Both the position numbers and the translations under genes were made by a program. The notes under the pieces were generated by a model that was given only the letters and a program-made list of their open reading frames with translations, was not told the origin of the DNA and did no database searches. 64,000 nucleotides of DNA from Mytilus trossulus (lineage: Eukaryota; Mollusca; Bivalvia; Mytilida; Mytilidae). How positions within the stretch are numbered: position 1 is the first letter of the stretch; each line of letters starts with the position of its first letter. This document shows, in pieces, positions 12,581 to 23,846 of this stretch. The stretch is from contig NC_086381.1 of assembly GCF_036588685.1 (NCBI RefSeq), positions 64,115,436 through 64,179,435 of the forward strand. The letters run 5' to 3'.

Positions 12581-12729
12581 AATTTTATAAATTTTTGGCC
12601 TAGTATCTTTGATAACTATTAGCATGTCAAAATGTACTATTGTATTGTTTATTTGAGTATTTCTCTGTCTTGAATGTTCTTGCATTTATTTGTATTGTAG
12701 TCCCGGCATGCAATGTTGTCATTTTAGTG

Positions 12730-12870
12730 TTATATTCAACATTGCCATAAAAGTGCGAGGTTTGGCTAGCCATAAAAATAGGTTCAACCCACCAGTTTTC
12801 TTTTGTATCAAGTCAGGAAAATTGTAGTTGTTATCTTGTAATTCGTTTCTGTGTGTTTTGCATTGTTGTT
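12730..12870 (-). repeat. copy of interspersed repeat family R3 (minus)
   Basis: The landmarks 'gcgaggtttggctagccat' and 'ggttcaacccaccagtttt' match the reverse complement of the copy at 57645-57870. Confidence 0.6.
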
Positions 12871-13454
12871 TTGGTTTTTTTGTTGCACTTCAGTGTTTCT
12901 GTTGTTTCGTTATTTTCATCTTATAGTTGATGTGTTTACCTCAGTTTTAGTTTGTAACCCGGATTTGTTTTTTCTCAATCGATTTATGTTTTTCGAACAG
13001 CGGTATACTACTGTCGCCTTTACTTTACTTCAGTTAATAATTTGGTGTCATCTCGAGGAACTTCACCCCATAATTATACAAATTAATTCCAATCCAATTG
13101 AATTTAATAGCGCAACTGTTTGATTTGTTACCAATGGTGATGACCTGAAATATTTCTGGATTAGTTCTAAGTTTTGTAATAACAAACCATAAAATCAAAA
13201 CTTTCCAAATGCTAATATATAACTTATAATCCGTTTGATCAGCTAATGAGTGTGACAATGTATTGTAATCTGCAATTTTCGTTGATAGTAGTGTTTTGTG
13301 ACAAGGAAGAATGAAAATTCCTACAAAAATAGTCTATAAACTGCTGGTATATGGCCATGTCGACATCAGTGACGTCACTATGGGCTCTTTTTAGTTGTTA
13401 TTAAAATTTATGACTGAACAGACGTGTGTACATAGCTAAGCGTAAATTGCCACA

Positions 13455-13800
13455 GTTTACACCTCTACCTGTCCTTTCAAAGAACTTTGACACAACCGGT
13501 AGTATGCTAACAGGTACTGCATCTGTCCTAAGTCAGGAATCTGATGTACAGTAGTTGCCGTTTGTTTATGTAATTTATACGTGTTTCTCGTTTCTCGTTT
13601 TTTTATATATAGATTAGACTGTTGGTTTTCCCGTTTGAATGGTTTTACACTAGTAATTTTGGGGCCCTTTATAGCTTGTTGTTCGGTGTGAGACAAGGCT
13701 CCGTGTTGAAGGCCGTACATTAACCTATAATGGTTTACTTTTTTTTAATTGTTATTTGGATGGACAGTTGCACTCACACCACATCTTCCTATATCTATGT
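13455..13800 (-). repeat. copy of interspersed repeat family R1 (minus)
   Basis: Contains 'ctgtcctaagtcaggaatct', 'aatggttttacactagtaat', 'ttggggccctttatagcttg' and 'actcacaccacatcttccta'. It is nearly collinear with the copy at 34925-35265. The ORF at 13457-13720 is the repeat read in reverse. Confidence 0.8.
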
Positions 13801-14429
13801 AGTTGTATACCTCTGACTATTCTTCTTACATGTTAAACGTCATCTACTTCTTATCAATTAATATATCATTGACGTTCCAGGATATTGAAGAATGATTTTA
13901 TACTTTTCTAAAAGATGTAATAATATGTGATCGTTGAAGGTAATAACTATAGTTTACAAGATAAGACAAAATCTAAATTCAATAGATTTGAGGTAACCCG
14001 CCATCAATAGTCCGAGAAAAACACGATTTGTGGAATAACATAATATATACAAGAATCGACAGGATGTAAGATTATAAGAGTTTAATAACTGTTATCCATA
14101 CATATTTACAAAATGAATTCTGCAACCGATAAAGATAATATTCAATGACCATACAGTCTGTGCTCTATGTTGTTTTTGAGCACTTTTGTGCACCATTGTT
14201 TTTCTTTTTGATCTTTTCGTTTTTAGCCATGCCAATTTATTCATCGTTCAAAGATTAATGAGTGTTTGTGAATCTTGTGTAAATTAAAATATTCTATTAA
14301 GAAAATCACAAATAAAATTTTGACATGCAGTTTGAAATATGACATTTTCGGGAAATAGCAAAGGCTAAATCCAAAATCCAAATACTCATTAATTACGAAA
14401 GGTATATACAACCACATTTTTCTATATAA

Positions 14430-14615
14430 ATAAGGCCGTTAGCTTTCTCGTTTGAATTGTTTAACATTGTCATATCGGGGCCTTTTATAGCTGACTATGC
14501 AGTATGGGCTTTGTTCATTGATGAAGGCCGTACGGTGACCTATAGTTGTTAATTTGTGTGCCCTTTTGGTCTCTTGTGGACAGTTATCTCATTGGCAATC
14601 ATACCACATCTTCTT
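14430..14615 (-). repeat. diverged R1-related repeat (minus)
   Basis: Contains 'ttagctttctcgtttgaatt', 'ggggccttttatagctgact' and 'tcattggcaatcataccaca'. It shares the R1 layout but belongs to a separate subfamily, also seen at 40745, 48110 and 62815. Confidence 0.65.
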
Positions 14616-14891
14616 TTTAAAACTAATAATAATAAAAAAGAAATAAAGTTATCCAAATTGATTTATCTTAAAAAGATGAAAATCACATAATAAATAAATC
14701 ATTGGTTTAAAATCGCAACCAATTAGAACCAATTCTTGACAAAATGTTTATCAAATAGTGACCAAGACGAGATCGAATATTACCAAGTTGTAAAGAGAGG
14801 TCAATTTTTAAATTCTTTAAATGCAAAATCGTGTAAGTAATAGTGATAACATATTAAAAACATGATCATGAGCTGAAAATATCAAGAAAAT

Positions 14892-14897
14892 TTTATT
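14892..14897 (-). terminator. candidate polyadenylation signal of the TRIM-like gene
   Basis: AATAAA on the minus strand (tttatt on plus), about 170 bases past the stop at 15064. It is a common hexamer in AT-rich DNA, so this is only a plausible choice. Confidence 0.35.
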
Positions 14898-15063
14898 ACA
14901 AATACCTAAAACTAAATTATGAAAAAAACATCTGTGCCAAATATAGGTTAAAGAAATAAACATAACAGTCATTTGGCATGCGCGCTACATAAACATGTCA
15001 TATGACTACACAAGTAGCCAGATGATAATTTGATCATCGGGTGCATCAGTCATAAGACTAAAT

Positions 15064-16761
15064 TCAACAATAGGAAATGTCATAAAGATGTGCGAAATTA
15101 CATACGTTCGTGACGAGCATTTGTTTGTTTATTTTGTCAAAACATATTGTACTGGGTTCAGTGAGACCACATTCCTTTATTTGTATCTCTTTGTGTTGTT
15201 TACCATCAGGAGAAATCACAACGATATTTTTAGAACTCATCCCAACGACAAAAACATTTCCTTTATCGTCTACAGTAATCCCTCCTTGATTCTTTAAAAC
15301 ACTATCATTCTTGAACTCCCAAACTAATGTTCCTTCATCTAAACAAAATACTTTATTCGCATCTGGTACGCTATAGACAGTATTGTCACCTTGCTTTGCA
15401 ATGTACGAGTCTTGAGACATACACGGGCTTGGGATATCTGTACAGCAAAAATCTTTCATTGAAATATGTATGTCATTTCCGTCAGAGCAGCAAATCACAG
15501 ATTCACCATCGAAAGTAATACCATAGGGTGTACAAGGTAATTTAACGAACCTTTTTACTTTTCTAGTGGTCAAATCAATAATAATCACACCAGTATTTCC
15601 ATTTGAATATCCTGTACTTACAGCTACTATATTGTCGTCTATACATACTAAATCGAATGCGCTATATGGCTCTGAAAGATCGATGGTATATACAGCCTTA
15701 CCATTTGAGTTCAATACCACAAGTTTCTCATTACATTCATTATAATCTGTGAAAAGGTATTCACATTTCGCAGTAACGCAACATCCCTTTGTTATGTTGC
15801 ATGACGTTCTTAGTTTCCGCTTGAAATTTAATTTTATATTGTTTATAGACTGTTCCTCTGTTGCCAATATCTGAGCTTGTCTGTCTTTCTTCCTAACTAA
15901 TTCGATGTTATCAGTTTGGCAGCTATCAACTAAGATGGAACCAAATTTTCGAACATTAGTCAAAAACTCTCGTAACTTAGTATCGATATCAAAATCTAAC
16001 CCGACTCTTTCTAAATTCTTTTTTTGAACCATAGACTGAATGCAGTGCTCGCTTGTGTTTATATTCTTCTGGATTTCTCTCATGCCCAGGAAGGCTTGTA
16101 GATCGGAAGCATATTTATTTATGTTTTCGATTTCTACGTTGTACTGAATTATTTCAGTATATTGGTCATTGATAGAAGAAACAGTTGAATAGATCTTTTC
16201 GCAACATTCAGTTTCTACTTTGTCAAGTTCCTTCAAAAAGTCCTCTTGCAGCTTATCAATATGCAAGTTTATCTGCTTTTTAAAACAACTTACATCTTCG
16301 ACGATTTGCTTCTTCTTGTCTTTAATAGTTAAAATATTGTACTCTCTGTTTTCTCGAATTTTATTGAAATTGACCTTCAGATCATTCAAGCTTTGTTCCA
16401 TATCTCGGAACAACTCTGATGATTTTATGTCTCGTGCAAGATCTTCTAGAAGAGCCAGATCACTGCAGTTGCCATGTTCTTTGATACATTTAAAACAAAT
16501 AGGAACTTCGTGCTTTACACAGTATTGTGTGTACTTCTCATTGTGATAAGGGCAGAATGAGTTAATATTGGTGATAATCGAAGGTAAATTGTTGTACTCT
16601 GATATATGTATGACTTGATGGCCTCGTGATGATTTCGAAAAGCTGTGATGTTCCTTACAGTTATTGCAAAGTGATTCCTCACATTCTGGACACCAGTGCG
16701 TGGACGCTGCGGTAAGATGTCGAAGATCACATATCGCACACAATGATGTATTGGTAGACAT
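15064..16761 (-). CDS. B-box / coiled-coil / beta-propeller (TRIM-like) protein, single exon, 565 aa
   Basis: One uninterrupted 565-codon ORF starts at an ATG with context ATCA-ATG. Residues 8-48 form a B-box 1 (C8, C11, C24, C27, C32, C35, H38/39, H48). Residues 70-99 form a B-box 2 (C70, H73, C81, H84, C89, C92, H96, with C99 or a nearby residue last). Residues about 110-290 are charged and helical, as in the TRIM coiled coil. Residues about 315-565 hold repeating beta-strand blocks (for example GITFDG, GGITVDDKGNVFVVG) as in NHL/WD-like propellers. No RING finger precedes the first B-box, so ubiquitin-ligase activity cannot be assumed. The absence of introns suggests retroposition. Bivalves carry many such genes. 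No specific ortholog can be named. An upstream non-coding exon is possible but not shown. Confidence 0.9.
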   Translation of the reverse strand: MSTNTSLCAICDLRHLTAASTHWCPECEESLCNNCKEHHSFSKSSRGHQVIHISEYNNLPSIITNINSFCPYHNEKYTQYCVKHEVPICFKCIKEHGNCSDLALLEDLARDIKSSELFRDMEQSLNDLKVNFNKIRENREYNILTIKDKKKQIVEDVSCFKKQINLHIDKLQEDFLKELDKVETECCEKIYSTVSSINDQYTEIIQYNVEIENINKYASDLQAFLGMREIQKNINTSEHCIQSMVQKKNLERVGLDFDIDTKLREFLTNVRKFGSILVDSCQTDNIELVRKKDRQAQILATEEQSINNIKLNFKRKLRTSCNITKGCCVTAKCEYLFTDYNECNEKLVVLNSNGKAVYTIDLSEPYSAFDLVCIDDNIVAVSTGYSNGNTGVIIIDLTTRKVKRFVKLPCTPYGITFDGESVICCSDGNDIHISMKDFCCTDIPSPCMSQDSYIAKQGDNTVYSVPDANKVFCLDEGTLVWEFKNDSVLKNQGGITVDDKGNVFVVGMSSKNIVVISPDGKQHKEIQIKECGLTEPSTICFDKINKQMLVTNVCNFAHLYDISYC

Positions 16762-17149
16762 TGATGGTTGGTCTCACTGGTAAACTATTTAAAAAAACAT
16801 ATGATCTTTATTTTCGTCATTTAATTTGATATAATAATCAGAAGAATTTTGATATCAAACGTGTAATTTGCTTTGTTTTCCGAATACGATACTGACCTCA
16901 TACAAATGTTGTTACTTTTCAATAAGGATATTATATTTGAATTTTAAAGTGTAATAATTTGAATATGTCGTTCCAAAATAATTTGTTCATAAATGTTGAC
17001 AATGCTTAATCGATATGAAAATGAGAATGTCTTGTACAAAATTTGTAACAAACAAGTTATCAATGTTTTATTGATGTTAAACCGTTATATTCCAGCTCGC
17101 GACTTACACAAAATAAAAATAGATAGCGAATGGTGTCTATGGGACACAG
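16762..17149. other. upstream flank of the TRIM-like gene
   Basis: AT-rich region with no ORF. It should contain the promoter, but I see no distinct core element. An AG at 'tttaccag' about 20 bases before the ATG could be the acceptor of a 5' UTR intron. Confidence 0.35.
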
Positions 17150-17670
17150 ATAACGCCCCCGCTTGCCTGTAACGTTATAAAGGGACATATTTCATAACTG
17201 TAAAAGTTTACCCTAATGTGTACTTGATCTGATATTTGTGTTAACAAGCATTGTGTACACATTTCATAAAAATTGGTTGTGTCAAACTAAAGGAAGTGAA
17301 CAGAAACCAAAATTTCAACATTTTTTTCATAAGTTTAATAACATTTGTTTGGGGCAAACTAAAGTAAGAGAACAAACGAAAAAATCAGCCATTTTCCATT
17401 CGTAAAGGGGTGTAACTTTAGAACAGTATAAGGGATACACCAAAATTCAAACTTGATTCGTGTTTTGCGGAAATAAGCAGTGTGTGTAAGTCTCATAACA
17501 TACCAGTTGGTAGAACGAATCTAGGGCACACGTTCTCAATGGGCGAACGAACTCGGGGCGTTAGGACCCAGGGAGAACATGCAGTCATGGCGAACGGACC
17601 CGTTATCCGTATAGACGGATAAGTGTAAAACTTAATGCCCCCTTTGCTTCAGAGGGGGCATAAAAACCTT
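17150..17670. repeat. interspersed repeat ending 'gagggggcataaaa'
   Basis: A GC-richer block with 'aacgaactcggggcgttagg' and 'gcccccttt...gagggggcat' resembles the ends of the R4 family ('ggtggggcataaaaa'). It is probably a related non-autonomous element. I see no ORF in it. Confidence 0.4.
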
Positions 17671-18509
17671 CATGATGGCATCAGCGGGTGACAAAAAAAA
17701 CACGTCATAATGGCAATTGGGACGCGTGAGACTGAAAATGTGTGTTGTGTTCACCTGGAACTTAGTAAAATTCCACGAAATGTCATCAGTAGTAAAAAAT
17801 ATCACGGCGAAGCGCATGACGTCATACGAGTGAAAACTCTCAAGCTAATGACTCAACCGTTTTCACTTATCAAGGGTCTGTATAATTAATGTTATAAAAA
17901 GAAAACACAAGAAAACAAACCTTACCTGTCGTAACAAGGAAGTATGGCATGTGACACACGTACGTTGTTTACATAATCGATTGATAATGATTTGAGTTAT
18001 CGTTCTTTTCCATTGCTAAATGTGGTAAAATACGAATTTTATTTGTAAATATATTTGATGCGACACTTTCTGAAATAAGATAGGCAATGTAGCAAAACAA
18101 AATCATTTGCTAGATGAATTTGCAAGATCCGGCACTACATGCACAATTTGGGGAATTTTATTTCTATTGCTGTTTAGATTGACTTCAATTTGGCTTTGCA
18201 ATTATAAATCGATAGTTTTCATAATTCCGATTTTGTCAGCTTTATTTACTGTTTTATTATTTGTTTAATTTAATAGCAATTTCCATTAAATAGTCATGAT
18301 AAATAAACAGGAGTTCAAAGCAATTACATAATTTATGTATATATATGTGTATTTCTAATATTTACTAGAAATTCAAAAATTCAAAGGAATATTTAAAATG
18401 TCCACTCAAAGAAATTGAATAAAATGTGGTATTTCCAGTCCATCTTTTATGTATAGACTACCTACAACTCTTGGGTCTTATCAACATAAATGTACGGAGT
18501 TCCGCAACA

Positions 18510-18965
18510 TCACAAAAACAAGAATGTGTCCATAGTACACGGATGTCCCACTCGCACTATCATTTTACATGTTCACTGGAACGTGAAATTGGGGTCAATA
18601 CTTTAATTTGGCATTAAAATTAGAAAGATCATATCATAGTTAACATGTGTACTAAGTTTTAAGTTGATTGGACTTCAACTTCATCAAAAACAACCTTGAC
18701 CAAAAACATTAACCTGAGCTTCACACTGTCTTTTTCTTTGTTCAGTGGACCATGATATTGGGGTAAATTCTTTAATTTGACATAAAATAAGAAAGATCAT
18801 ATCATAGGGAACATGTGTACTAAGTTTCAAATTGATTGGACTTCAACTTCATCAAAAACTACCTCGACCAAAAACTTTAACCTGAAGCGGGACGAACGAA
18901 CGGACGAACGAACGGAGGCACAGACCAGAAAACATAATGCCCCTCTACTATCGGAGGTGGGGCAT
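18510..18965 (+). repeat. interspersed repeat family R4, two overlapping partial copies
   Basis: 'aagtttcaaattgattggac', 'ttcaacttcatcaaaaacta', 'cagaccagaaaacataatgc' and 'tcggaggtggggcatgaaaa' match the copies at 50655 and 60275. The central block occurs twice (near 18640 and 18810), so one partial copy sits next to another. The ORF at 18813 is repeat-derived. Confidence 0.75.
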
Positions 18966-19576
18966 GAAAATAAAAAAAATAACAATAGTGAACGAGAAAT
19001 CGCCCTTTTAATCGGTTATTTTTATGCAGAGATTCACTTTTAAAATTAGATTAATTAAACATTGGCATAGGAAAACATGTTTTACAGTAACTGGTTAGAA
19101 TTAGCATGGAACCCATGTACACTAGCTCTGCCAATGACACGTTAGGATATGTTGCGGTTACTAGGCGCATCTCAAAAGTTCGGGTGTACACTTAAAAACA
19201 ATGCCTAATTATACAAGCGGTATCTTTACGGTGATAATTAAGACCATTTTCATCGTCTAAATATATACGGGTATTATAACAAATATTTATCTAACTGTGT
19301 TTCGTTGGGTTTTTAATGAAATAGTAATTTATAAATATTTATGCGAATTAGTATATGGGCATTTTTCAATAAAAACGTAAATTCTTCTTGTCACAGCTAC
19401 TTTAAAAAAAAATGTGTTTGATCTTTGCAAGTAATTTTTTGTGCAGTCAATACATTGAATTAGATTTAACATTTTTAAGCAAAGAAACAGACTGAGTCTA
19501 TTTTTTTTTTTAGAGGGATTGATAAGATATTGATTCCTGAATGGTCCAAAACAACCAAAATGGCATGTCCCTAGAC

Positions 19577-19790
19577 TATGGTGGCCGGTTTTTTTTCATA
19601 TTCTATAGGGCGAAAACGCGAAATCGCGAAGTCGAAAACGCGAAAACGCGAAGTCGAAAACGCGAAAATGCGAAAAGGCGATGTCAAATAAGCAAAAAGG
19701 CAAAATCGAAAACGCGAAAACGATTTTCGCCCTATAGAATATGAAAGGCGACAACGCGAAAATGCGAAATGGCCTTAACCGGCCACCATA
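19577..19790. mobile_element. MITE with 14-bp inverted ends and an internal minisatellite
   Basis: The left end 'tatggtggccggtt' and right end 'aaccggccaccata' are exact inverted repeats. The 6-bp sequence 'ctagac' flanks both sides (19571-19576 and 19791-19796), as a target-site duplication would. Inside, 'catattctatagggcgaaaa' at the left mirrors 'ttttcgccctatagaatatg' at the right. Between them lie many copies of a short unit of the type 'cgaaaacg'. No ATG-initiated protein is supported. Confidence 0.8.
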
Positions 19791-19994
19791 CTAGACCGCC
19801 TATTCAACATTCATACTCTAAAATATCGTAAAAAATGTAGAAATAAATGTTATTTTTCCTTAATATAAGTTCTTTGATAATACAAAAGTATATTTAGAGC
19901 CAACATATTTTAATAAACAGCTTTTAACAAAGGATTTTTAATTTCAGACGGTGTGTCTCTGCCAAAATGTCCACTACGAAATGAAGTCATTAAA

Positions 19995-20730
19995 AGGAGT
20001 AGATTCAGTAGGACCCCTTTTTGGCCCCAAAATATAGCAGTTCTACAAAATTGTGAAAATGTAATCTTTTAAGAGCTAAGTATGTTATCCTACATCGATC
20101 TTTTGATGTCGTCCCTTAAGTCATGCGAAATTACTGAAATCTTCACAATTTTAGCATTTTAGTTAAATTTTAGACGGTTTCCGTATTTGAGGAGAATACA
20201 TAACATATAAAATTGAGAATGGAAATGGGGAATGTGTCAAAGAGACCACAACCCGACCAAAATAAAAAAAAACACAACAGCAGTAGGTCACCAACAGGTC
20301 TTCAATGTAGCGAGAAATTCCCGCACCCGGAGGCGTCCTTCAGCTGGCCCCTAAACAAATATATACTAGTTCAGTGATAATGAACGCCATACTAATTTCC
20401 AAATTGTACACAAGAAACTAAAATTTAAAAAATACAAGACTAACAAAGGCCATATATATATAAAGGTTGAGGATGAACACGGATGCGGCCACTTTCATTT
20501 TTGACAAAAAAAACATCTGAAAAGTGACGTTTTTTGGCATATTTGATAGATTTTTCATATTAAAGTTTGAATCATAGCGTTTTTAATGACTTAATCAGTT
20601 AAAATCACATAAACTAATTGAATCAATTGAAATAGACACTTAAGTGTTTAAAAAGTGTCAAAATTATTTCGTTAGATGAACCTGCAATTTGAGACCAAAA
20701 TCGGCCCTTACCGGACCTACTCCTTTGCTA
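19995..20730. mobile_element. probable inverted-repeat element interrupted by an R2 copy
   Basis: 'aaaaggagtagattcagtag' near 19995 and 'ggacctactcctttgct' near 20717 are imperfect inverted repeats, with 'tttttggcccc' and 'atcggcccttac' just inside. An R2 copy (about 20213-20450) sits in the middle and was probably inserted later. The boundaries are approximate. Confidence 0.4.
20213..20450 (+). repeat. copy of interspersed repeat family R2
   Basis: 'gagaatggaaatggggaatg', 'tcaaagagaccacaacccga', 'tcaccaacaggtcttcaatg' and 'atactagttcagtgataatg' agree with the copies at 28270 and 43785. Confidence 0.8.
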
Positions 20731-21249
20731 ATAAACAGTTTTATAAAATCAATGTAATTGCGTTTGCAAGAGATATAAATATTAGGGTCTTACAACAGAA
20801 GTGATGCTTTTTTAACGGCAGTTAAATTGTTGGTAAGAAAAATTGAGCACATCAAATGGACCAGAGTGATACCGTATTGTTGTTAATGTCAACTACAAAA
20901 CGGATTCAGTATCTGGATTTAGAATTATGAAAAAAAATATCAGTGTACAGCTTTATACATGCTTTGATGAATACCATCAGTCTTGTTACTATTGCAATAT
21001 AGTGTTTGTTGGGGCGGGGGGTAAACATGTGAATTTAGCAGATGGAAAATCTTATGCTCAAAGAACATGTGAGAATTACTGCAATATATAACAGAGCGAA
21101 CCACGACTTGCTAAAATATGTGTTGGTCTCATTACGATTCAAGCTTAACAGAAAGAAGCAATGCATATTAATAAAGAACAGATGGGAGTAATATTTCAGC
21201 AATTTCAGCAGTCTGAAGACAGGATAGACCACAAGATTAGGGGTAATTA

Positions 21250-22680
21250 CTTTACGGAATTGATGGTCAGACCAATAAGATATTCAATGTTGTGGTGAGA
21301 CGGGTGGACAAGCTGACAACAACTGAGGAAGGAGACACACAGTTCAATTTAAAAGTGCATTTGGACAGCAGGGTACTAGTATATGTTGTAAATGAATTGA
21401 TGGACAATCGAAATAAAGAAGTTAAAATTTCTGCAATGGACACATCATCTAAGCCAAAATTTGACCTTAGCCAGTACAACGCAAGTTTACCAAAAGTACA
21501 CAACAAATCCATGCCTTGGGTCTTTCCCCAATTGTAGTTCGCATGAATCATCGACCGCGCCAACTCTGTTGATTGTGTCTTCACCTGAAGTAAAAAGTCC
21601 TATATTAGGGCTATCGACCCTGCATGAGACAGTTCAAATAATTCAACAACAATCTCCATTTAAAAACATACTATAAACCTCTAGTACCAGCAAATGCCTT
21701 ATCCTGGAGCTCTAACAGGCTTGGATCCTATCAAGTTTCTCCAGTGCTGAATGCAGTACTCACTTACGGTATCATCCCCGTCGAGTCAATGGCAAATCCC
21801 ACATTTATCACAATTATGACAACATCGTCAGCCCCTGGACCTGTAACAGGCTTTCCATAACAGCAATCTGACTCCACTGACCGATCCAGGAAAGTGCAGA
21901 GGAAACCAAAACAGTGAGGCAACAGCTCTTCCTCAGACTCCATTTTGGAGAGAAAATATAACCGCTGGCAAGAAAATCTTGGTGCGAGGGACTGGAACCG
22001 AAGCCCACAGCTGCCAAAAAGGCAAAAACTCAATTGAAAGGAATCCTTGAATTAGGAGGCGTTCATTTAGCAATTTGAACGAATTGCCGGTAGATGACAA
22101 TGGGAAAACAGGAAAATTTTGTGTAGGCCCAAGATTGCTAGGCCGATGTTGGCTTTGAGTACGCTCGAAAGGTTAAAACAGATGATGATCCCAAGGCCTT
22201 AACAAAGCAGTGGAGCAGCGCTTCCACAAGAAAGAGGATCAGTGATAAACCTGAGTACTCCCACATTTACCATCAACAATAAAGTGATATCTGCGGCAGT
22301 GGAAACAAGATTTCAACTCAGCAAGTTTGCATAAAACGAACCATCACAGTTCCGCCAAACTCAGAAATTACTGTAACAATTAAAACTAATAAAAGTACAA
22401 ACAAGGAGTGCATTTTAGGACCATGCTCATTGAATAGTTGAAAATGGGTTTCGCACATAGTTGTTAAAGGAAATAGTTGTCCTTTAACCATTTTAAATGA
22501 TGGCAATCGTCTATTCAGCCTGACGAAAGTTGCACCTATTGATAACATATAATAATTTGTCGATGTAGTGGGTACGGCAGATGAAAAAGCGATAAATGAA
22601 GTAAGACGTGGCATTGAAGAGATAATAGACAAGCTTAAGGTGACCTCGGCACTGCCTCAAAGTTCAGATGAGTTACAATA
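21250..22680 (+). pseudogene. decayed Ty3/gypsy-like retroelement remnant
   Basis: The base composition is more balanced than its surroundings, and broken plus-strand frames appear. An open frame from about 21247 to 21537 is unrecognised and could be gag-derived. At 22246-22330 a frame resembles a degraded aspartic protease, with ETR where D-T/S-G would be expected. At 22327-22440 and beyond, a frame reads TITVPPNSEITVTIKTNKS, then after a stop VVKGNSCPLTILNDGN, then DEKAINEVRRGIEEII. This order resembles the segment between protease and reverse transcriptase in gypsy polyproteins. Stops and frameshifts interrupt it, and no reverse transcriptase or LTR is visible, so it is inactive. The identification is by pattern only. 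Confidence 0.4.
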
Positions 22681-23460
22681 TATTTAACCGACCTATATTA
22701 ACGTTCAATCGACTCGTTTTAACCTATTTCATTCCAACTATCAAAACTTAAAGCGTTTAAAGAACACAAATTTGCAAATGTATATGTTATAGAAACAACC
22801 AATCTAATTTTTTTTTATATTTTAAAATTAATGTATAACAAATTCAAGAACATGAAGTACATTTTTAAAGAATCATTACTTAAATTTCCGAAATTATATA
22901 GAATACATTCAGTAGGACAATATTGATATTTTTTCCGCCATTTTGAAAATGGCAGCCATATTGGATTTTTCAGAGTGGGTCCATAGCTGAAATCAAAGGG
23001 TATATTTAAACATGAACTACTGTGCAAAGTTTCATGCTTTCCTCATCAAGTGAGCAATTCTGCTCTATATCTGCACCAATCGGCCGAACTATTTTAAAGA
23101 GTATTTAAGATTGCACTTTTTGTTTACAAACAGGTCTATAAGAGGTATTCTCAATAACTTTTGAAATAAAATTTTAGACAAGATGATTTTCCATTTTTTT
23201 TAGGTCTGAAATTCACGCTTTTATTGAAAAACGCCCTGATATGCATAGATATTCAATGAATCGGATTGTGATTCATTAATTAATAAAAAAAAAAAAAACA
23301 TGAAGAGGGAAGAAATATACGGACCATGTAATTATAGTCCCAATTAAAATGTGAATAAGTTACTAACTAGACGTGTACATGTTAACCCGAGGATAAATAA
23401 TACAAAATGAAGTCTATGTATATATACATATATTTGTAAAACAGGCGCGTCGTACAATGT
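22681..23460. other. upstream intergenic region of the first VHL gene
   Basis: AT-rich, with an A-run near 23284-23300 and 'cgccattttgaaaatggc' near 22937, which is itself a short palindrome. No gene is supported. Confidence 0.4.
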
Positions 23461-23471
23461 TGTACAGTTGT

Positions 23472-23476
23472 ACGTG
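23472..23476 (+). promoter_or_regulatory. possible hypoxia-response core (ACGTG) upstream of VHL copy 1
   Basis: ACGTG fits the HIF core RCGTG and lies 60 bases before the start codon, in 'gttgtacgtgacagctc'. A five-base match is expected often by chance, so this is only a pointer. Confidence 0.15.
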
Positions 23477-23536
23477 ACAGCTCTCAGCATAAACATCTGT
23501 GTATTTCATAAAAACAACAAATCGATAAAATAAGTA

Positions 23537-23846
23537 ATGGCGACGGATAAGAAGGAAATTAAATCTTTGAAAAGTGATGAAACAGTATATGTAGCATTTC
23601 AAAACAGATCTCCACGGAACGTGACACTTTATTGGTATGACTATTCAGGAAAACGTGTACGGTACGCCGTAATAAAATCAGGAGGGATTTACAGTATAGA
23701 TACTTTTGTGACACATCCTTGGTCAGTTTCCGACAGTAAAACTGGAGATAGATTGTTCGTAGATAATCAGTTTGTTTTCTTCCCTAAAGTTCAACCACAA
23801 GAAGGTGACGAACCACGATATGATAGATTTTTCATTGATTTACCAG
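23537..23846 (+). CDS. VHL: VHL copy 1, exon 1 (beta domain)
   Basis: Encodes residues 1-103 plus the first base of codon 104. The ATG at 23537 starts MATDKKEIKSL, matched by MATKSEIKSL in copy 2. The frame runs past the donor to 23944 without splicing, but that read-through has no VHL similarity. Confidence 0.9.

Noticed and set aside
18813-19043. ORF with a DERTDERTE repeat
   Set aside because: It is the end of an R4 repeat containing 'cgaacgaacgga' runs.
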